Below, piece by piece: positions 59,705-64,000 of a DNA stretch of 64,000 bases (its first letter is position 1; every line of letters starts with the position of its first letter). Source of the stretch: CAYQQU01 sp964419545 (GTDB lineage Bacteria; Bacteroidota; Bacteroidia; Chitinophagales; Saprospiraceae); NCBI GenBank assembly GCA_964419545.1, contig CAYQQU010000014.1, positions 1 to 64,000 on the forward strand. Reading direction: 5' to 3'. Made by a program: the position numbers and the translations under genes. Below the pieces are notes generated by a model that was given only the letters and a program-made list of their open reading frames with translations, did no database searches and was not told where the DNA came from.

Positions 59705-61432
59705 TCATTTCCCGAAAACCACCTTCTCAAGCACTTCTCCGTCCGGCCCGATCACCTCTACCTGCACCTGTTCTTCGCTTACTTCGAAGCGTCCGTAATG
59801 GTGCGCGTTGATCAGCCGGTCCATTTTCGGGAGCGGTTCATTGGCTTCCGGTTCGAGGCTGCCGCCGCCCCCGCCGAGGATGAAGTAGTTTACGGTTTGT
59901 CCGTCGTAGACCCGGGTCAGGCGCTCATAATCGTGCGTATGCCCGGAAAGTACGAAGTCGATGCCGGCCGCAGCCGCGTGGTTTTCTATCCATTCCCGGA
60001 TAAAATCGTCGCCCCGGTAGCCGGGCCAGCCCTGGGAATATGGCGGATGGTGGATGAGGATAAAGCGCCAGCGGGCCGATTGCCAGGCGTTCGTTTGAAG
60101 CTGTTCCGCCAGCCATTTTTCCTGTTGTCCTTTAATGCCGATGGGAAAATCGGCATTGGCGTCCAGGGCGATAAAAGCCGCGTTGCCGGCCGTCCAGGCG
60201 AAGTAGTTTTCTGCGCGCAGGTAATGGTGGTACCAGGCCGGATAGAGATCGTCGTAGTACCCGTCGTAGTCGTGGTTGCCGGGAACGGGAAAAGTAGGCC
60301 GGTCGGCAATGGGCTGCAAGCACCGCAGAAAATCGAGCCATTGCGACTGCCGTGAGCCGTCGCCCACCAGGTCGCCCAGCCCGATGGTGAAATCCACGGG
60401 GCGCTCGGCCATGCGCCGGGTCAGCGCCTGGAAGGTAGCCCATCCGCCCTGGCTGTCGCCCCAGGCGGCAAACGAAAAAGGCGCCCGGGCGGGCAGGGTG
60501 CGCAGTGCGAAAACGGCCGATCGCGCGCCTGCTTGTTCCAACTGGTAGTAGTAGGTCGTATCCTCCGGTAATCCGGTGAAGGAAGCCACCGGCGCGTCGA
60601 GCGTATCGCAACGCGACCAGCGCAGGGTATCCGCGCCGTGGCATACGACCACCGGCGCTGGGTGATTGGTGCGAAAAACGACGCGGTAGCGCCCCGGCGC
60701 TATCTGCTGCGCGAAGGGCGACACCAGAAAGTATACGCTGTCGGCATAATGGGACAGCGCCTCGCGGATGAGCGCAGTTTCCGGGTTTTGCAAGGCGTTG
60801 CGTATCGCCTGCCGCCGTTCGGCCGAGGCGGGGTAGTTCAGCCCGAGAAGGGTGAGCAACTGCAGGCGGCGGTAATTTTCCAGCTTTTCCCCAAAGCGCC
60901 GATAGGCCGCCGTGTCCGCCACCTGAGCGCTGCGCAACCCGCCGGCCATAGCGTTGTTGAGCACGCGAACGGTAAGCGTCAGGCTGTCGGCGGCGGCCGG
61001 CAAGCGCCAGAAGTTTGGCGCTGATTGCGGTAAAAATTTCCCGTCGACGTACACCTGGGCGCCGTCGTCGGCATTGAGATGCAACATACGGGGCGCTCCC
61101 GCCGGCAACCGGGCAGCGTACCAGAGCGGCGTATTGGGATGCAACACGCGATGGGGCATGCTCACCGCACTGTCTGGCGATACATTCCCGGCAAACGGCG
61201 TCCGCAGCCCTTCCGCACTATCTCCCCGGGAATACTGCCAGTGTACGATCGGCTGCCCGCTAAACCGGGGCGCTTCGAGCGCCTGCCGGCGCTGCCAGAG
61301 GTCGCGCCCCTCTTCGGATAGCTGCGCCTCCTCCGGGAAGGCCAGCGTGCGGATGCCCCCTTGACCGGCGGCCCGCACGGCGAGGATAAAGAAGAAAAGG
61401 AGGACGAGGAAATGTGGTTGGGTAAATTTCAT
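59705..61432 (-). CDS. Secreted metallophosphoesterase with N-terminal beta domain
   Basis: 575 aa. Signal peptide (MKFTQPHFLVLLFFFILAVRAAG). An N-terminal beta-sandwich (about 70-170: PLWYAARLPAGAPRMLHLN, DDGAQVYVDGKFLP) resembles a sugar-binding module. Then a purple-acid-phosphatase-like catalytic domain with all five metal motifs: GDSQG, GDLVGDG, PGNHDYDG, LIHHPPYS and SGHTHDYER. The end carries a Gly-rich loop (LGGGGGSLEPEAN). Exported phosphatase, likely hydrolysing phosphomonoesters outside the cytoplasm. It lies downstream of susCD, separated by a terminator, so it may be in its own transcript. Confidence 0.9.
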   Translation of the reverse strand: MKFTQPHFLVLLFFFILAVRAAGQGGIRTLAFPEEAQLSEEGRDLWQRRQALEAPRFSGQPIVHWQYSRGDSAEGLRTPFAGNVSPDSAVSMPHRVLHPNTPLWYAARLPAGAPRMLHLNADDGAQVYVDGKFLPQSAPNFWRLPAAADSLTLTVRVLNNAMAGGLRSAQVADTAAYRRFGEKLENYRRLQLLTLLGLNYPASAERRQAIRNALQNPETALIREALSHYADSVYFLVSPFAQQIAPGRYRVVFRTNHPAPVVVCHGADTLRWSRCDTLDAPVASFTGLPEDTTYYYQLEQAGARSAVFALRTLPARAPFSFAAWGDSQGGWATFQALTRRMAERPVDFTIGLGDLVGDGSRQSQWLDFLRCLQPIADRPTFPVPGNHDYDGYYDDLYPAWYHHYLRAENYFAWTAGNAAFIALDANADFPIGIKGQQEKWLAEQLQTNAWQSARWRFILIHHPPYSQGWPGYRGDDFIREWIENHAAAAGIDFVLSGHTHDYERLTRVYDGQTVNYFILGGGGGSLEPEANEPLPKMDRLINAHHYGRFEVSEEQVQVEVIGPDGEVLEKVVFGK

Positions 61433-61465
61433 TTTTCCGCTTATTGTTATGGAGAATCATCCGGG

Positions 61466-61501
61466 TAAAAAAGGGAGGGCGCAACCGTCGGCTGCACCCT
61501 C
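61466..61501 (-). terminator. Terminator after susD
   Basis: On the minus strand, GAGGGTGCAGCC, 3-nt loop, GGTTGCGCCCTC (one G-T pair), then CCTTTTTTACC. It lies between susD and the metallophosphoesterase gene and ends the susCD transcript. Confidence 0.85.
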
Positions 61502-61554
61502 AATCGTCAATCTATCTATATGTGGTAAAGATTATCGCGTAAACTAAAACCAGA

Positions 61555-63012
61555 TTAATTTTCCCACCAAACCGGCGTCGTGATCTCATCGGGACCCTGG
61601 CGGTCGATGGCGGACTGGCGGCTGGAGGCGTTCAGGGCCTGTTCTTTCGACGGGTATTCGAAGCGGCTCGGGTATTCGCTGAAGAAAGCGTCGGGGCCCG
61701 GGGCGATGGTCGTCGGGAAGCCGGTGCGCTTGTATTCGATGAAGCCCTGGAAGTCGGTGTAGAACAGCGCGATGTACTTCTGGTTGCCGATAATTTCCAG
61801 CGTGCCGTCATAAGGCGCCGACTCGGTCAGGTAGTTGTCGGGCATCTCCACGTTCCAGTAGTCGAAGTTGGCGGTAACGCCCATGTCGTACCACTCGCCG
61901 GCGTCGGCGTCGATCCAGCCGCGCTGGGCCGCTTCCGCCATGATGAAGGCCAATTCGGAGAAGATCATCAGGCGGCCTTCGTTGGCGTTGGGGCTGAAGT
62001 GGAAAAACTCGATGTTGAACTTCGACAGGAAGGCGTCGCCGCCCTTGTATTCGTAGGCCGGGCCGTCGACGATGCCGTTCTGCATGCCGGAGATCATCGG
62101 GTTGCCTTCGGCTACGGAGTTGGCGGTTGGGTCGGCGAAGAAATCCAGGCGCGGGTCATTGTAGTCGCGCAGTACGCCTTCCAGCGTTTCGGAGATGCGG
62201 TATTCGTTGTAAGACCCTACGCGGTAGCGGTTGGCTTCCGTGATCGGGTTGGCGTTCGGGAAAGAAGAAAGGTACACCAAAGCGGCGTTGTCTTCGTTGC
62301 CGGCCATAATCGGGTATTTGCCCGGGTTGTTGAAGACTGCCGCAATTTCGCTTTCTGCTTTGCCGGGATTCACTTCGCTGAGGCGCATCGCGACGCGCAG
62401 GCGGAGCGAGTTGGCGAATTTGCGCCACTTTTCGAGGTCGCCGCCGAAGATGATGTCGCCTTTGATCGCCGGCAGGTTGGCGCCTTCGAGCAGGGTGTTG
62501 GCCTGCTCCAGGTCGGCCAGCAGCTTATCGTAGATATCGCCCTGGAAGTCGTAGGCCGGTCCGAAGACAGGCTCTTCGCCCAATGCCTGAGAAGATTCGG
62601 TAAACGGGATGTCGCCCCACATGTCGGTCAGGATCTGGAACATCCACGACTGAAGGATCAGGGAGACGGCCTCGTAACTCGGGTTGGCGTTACTGACGGC
62701 GATATCTTCCAGCACTTTGGCGTCGCGGATCGACAGGTACAGGCGATCCCAGTGGCCTGACTGGTCGCCCCAGTCGAACAGGTCAAAGGAGGTAAATACG
62801 ATGCGGGCGCCGTACTGCGCCATGAGGTTGCCTTCGCTCCAGGAAGCGCCGACCATGCGGTTGATCGCATCGCGTTCTACGCCGGTGAGCAGCAGTTCCG
62901 GGTTGTTGTCGATCGACTGGGCGACGTCCGGGTTGAGGTTGCTGACGTCGAAGTCGTCACAGGCGGTAAAAGCAAAAGCCGCCAGGACCAATATGAAGAG
63001 GATCTTTTTCAT
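61555..63012 (-). CDS. susD: SusD/RagB-like outer-membrane lipoprotein
   Basis: 485 aa. Lipoprotein signal with lipobox FTAC (MKKILFILVLAAFAFTAC), then the SusD-like/RagB body, mostly TPR-type helices: DAINRMVGASWSEGNLMAQY, VSLILQSWMFQILTDMWGDIPFTE, LRLRVAMRLSEVNPGK, SELAFIMAEAAQRGWIDADA. The N-terminal CDDFDVSNLNPDV is typical. It caps the SusC barrel encoded upstream and binds the ligand. It probably takes up a glycan or peptide; no glycoside hydrolase lies beside it, so the ligand is unknown. Full length. Confidence 0.93.
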   Translation of the reverse strand: MKKILFILVLAAFAFTACDDFDVSNLNPDVAQSIDNNPELLLTGVERDAINRMVGASWSEGNLMAQYGARIVFTSFDLFDWGDQSGHWDRLYLSIRDAKVLEDIAVSNANPSYEAVSLILQSWMFQILTDMWGDIPFTESSQALGEEPVFGPAYDFQGDIYDKLLADLEQANTLLEGANLPAIKGDIIFGGDLEKWRKFANSLRLRVAMRLSEVNPGKAESEIAAVFNNPGKYPIMAGNEDNAALVYLSSFPNANPITEANRYRVGSYNEYRISETLEGVLRDYNDPRLDFFADPTANSVAEGNPMISGMQNGIVDGPAYEYKGGDAFLSKFNIEFFHFSPNANEGRLMIFSELAFIMAEAAQRGWIDADAGEWYDMGVTANFDYWNVEMPDNYLTESAPYDGTLEIIGNQKYIALFYTDFQGFIEYKRTGFPTTIAPGPDAFFSEYPSRFEYPSKEQALNASSRQSAIDRQGPDEITTPVWWEN

Positions 63013-63050
63013 TGCGATTGATTTTTTTAGTCAACAAAAGGTGGCTTCAC

Positions 63051-64000
63051 TTAGAATTCCACGTTTACGGAGAATCCGATGCTGCGCACCGAGGGTACGG
63101 TTGCGTTTTCCACGCCCGGCACGTAGCGGCCGCCGCCGAACGACAGCAGTTCCGGGTCGCCGTGGTTGAAATCTTTGGCCCACAGCCAGATGTTGTTGCC
63201 GATCAGCGAGAACTTCAGCTTGCGGATGAAGGTATTTTTCAGCAGCTCGCTCGGCAGCGTATAGCTCAGGCTGGCCTGGCGCAGCTTGATGAAGGTAGCG
63301 TCGTAGATGCCTTCCGTCTCGTTCTGGCGGCGGTAGCGGTTGTTGTGGTAAGCGTTGGCCGGAACGATGATGTCGTTTTCTACGTAGGTCACTTCCCCGT
63401 CGGGACCGACCACCTCTTTTACGCCGTCGCCGATCACGCCGTCGGTGCGCGTTTCGCCCGTTGTCTCGTCGATGTAAGTCAGGCCGGAATCAGCGATACC
63501 CGGGTGGGCGCCGCCGAATTCGGGATCGCGGCCCCAGAGCGTTTCGACTACGTTACCCGAAGTAGCGGCGATGAGGCGCGTACGCGAAAGCAGTTCGCCC
63601 CCCTGGCGCCAGTCGAAGAGGAAGCGCAGCGAGAAGCCTTTGTAGGAGAATTCGTTCGACCAACCTAGGTTGAAGTCCGGGTTGAAGTTGCCGATCTTGC
63701 GCAGCGTGTTGTCCTGCTGGACGAGGCCGTTATTGAAGATCACCTGGCCGAAAAATTCGCTATTCGGATCGTCGACGGTCACCAGGCCGGTGCCCCACAT
63801 ATCGCCGAGGGCGCCGCCTTCCTGAGCGACCAGCGTGATGCCGTTGCCGCCGTAGACGTACTGGTCCACGCCTTCGGGAAGGGAGATCACCTCGTTGACG
63901 TTGCGCGAGAAGTTGAAGATCGTGTTCCAGGTCAGGCCGGTGCTCGATTCGATCGGCGTAGCGCTCAGCAGGAGCTCGATACCGCGGTTCTGGATCTCGC
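63051..64000 (-). CDS. susC: SusC/RagA-like TonB-dependent receptor, C-terminal part
   Basis: Partial, the 5' end lies outside the window. Visible part is about 316 aa of the C-terminal barrel: EIQNRGIELLLSATPIESS, TGLTWNTIFNFSRNVNEVI, NLGWSNEFSYKGFSLRFLFD, IKLRQASLSYTLPSELLKN, and the last strand GFSVNVEF. These are typical SusC ends. It imports the ligand with SusD, whose gene follows after 38 bp in the same operon. Confidence 0.93.
   Translation of the reverse strand, partial: EIQNRGIELLLSATPIESSTGLTWNTIFNFSRNVNEVISLPEGVDQYVYGGNGITLVAQEGGALGDMWGTGLVTVDDPNSEFFGQVIFNNGLVQQDNTLRKIGNFNPDFNLGWSNEFSYKGFSLRFLFDWRQGGELLSRTRLIAATSGNVVETLWGRDPEFGGAHPGIADSGLTYIDETTGETRTDGVIGDGVKEVVGPDGEVTYVENDIIVPANAYHNNRYRRQNETEGIYDATFIKLRQASLSYTLPSELLKNTFIRKLKFSLIGNNIWLWAKDFNHGDPELLSFGGGRYVPGVENATVPSVRSIGFSVNVEF

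Noticed and set aside
1..64000. tRNA, rRNA, riboswitch or CRISPR genes
   Set aside because: None recognised by reading; a covariance-model search (for example Infernal with Rfam) would be the decisive test and could not be run.

Overview
The window looks like a chromosomal stretch of a GC-rich member of the Bacteroidota, most like the Saprospirales/Lewinellaceae. The evidence is a SusC/SusD pair, a one-protein hybrid two-component regulator (HTCS), C-terminal type IX secretion (T9SS) sorting domains, DUF5916 and sortilin-type beta-propeller proteins, and promoters of the Bacteroidota type (TTG, about 20 bp, TAnnTTTG). No rRNA, tRNA or CRISPR array was recognised. A run of exactly 100 N at 2400-2499 is an assembly gap inside a repeat.

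Layout. 0-4 kb: 50-bp tandem repeats, an ECF sigma factor overlapping a membrane-anchored beta-barrel protein, a second repeat block with the gap, and a lipoprotein. 4-7 kb: RNase R and a small conserved protein. 7-12.5 kb: sdhCAB (succinate dehydrogenase/fumarate reductase), convergent with a ViaA-type VWA protein. 12.6-19.8 kb: an HTCS, a parallel beta-helix lipoprotein and a LysR regulator. 19.8-21.5 kb: a mobile-element graveyard with an IS3-family transposase relic, a palindromic element inserted in it, two MITE-like elements (one at 17.1 kb) and an Rpn-type nuclease gene with scars of relatives. 21.9-28.7 kb: the RavA ATPase (partner of ViaA), SlyD, an ARPP-1-like protein, LolA, a GH3-family enzyme and a membrane protein. 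28.8-38.8 kb: secreted cyanophycinase, a ParA/ribbon-helix-helix pair, a T9SS-sorted cytochrome c/copper-monooxygenase-like protein, a patatin-Omp85 fusion and a hotdog thioesterase. 38.9-44.1 kb: a sortilin-like propeller protein and a TPR protein. 44.5-56 kb: a putative metal-responsive cluster. 56-64 kb: a second sortilin-like protein, a metallophosphoesterase, SusD and the end of SusC.

The most system-like part is 44.5-56 kb. A Fur/Zur-type repressor gene sits among five copies of a palindrome (TGCAAC, 3 bp, GTTGCA) that lie on or beside predicted promoters. These control a five-gene operon (ABC ATPase, two ABC-2/DUF3526 permeases, a double-cupin lipoprotein, a DUF5916 outer-membrane protein), a divergent pair (DUF4625-like lipoprotein and TonB-dependent receptor) and a His/Asp-rich lipoprotein. 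I infer a metal, probably zinc, homeostasis regulon.

A second theme is respiration. The ViaA homologue lies beside the sdh operon and its RavA partner about 9 kb away. In E. coli, RavA-ViaA is reported to act on fumarate reductase, the homologous complex, so the placement may be functional. Dispersed palindromic (REP-like) repeats of at least two families and a GGTTGA hexamer repeat, which also sits inside the HTCS kinase domain, mark the intergenic regions.
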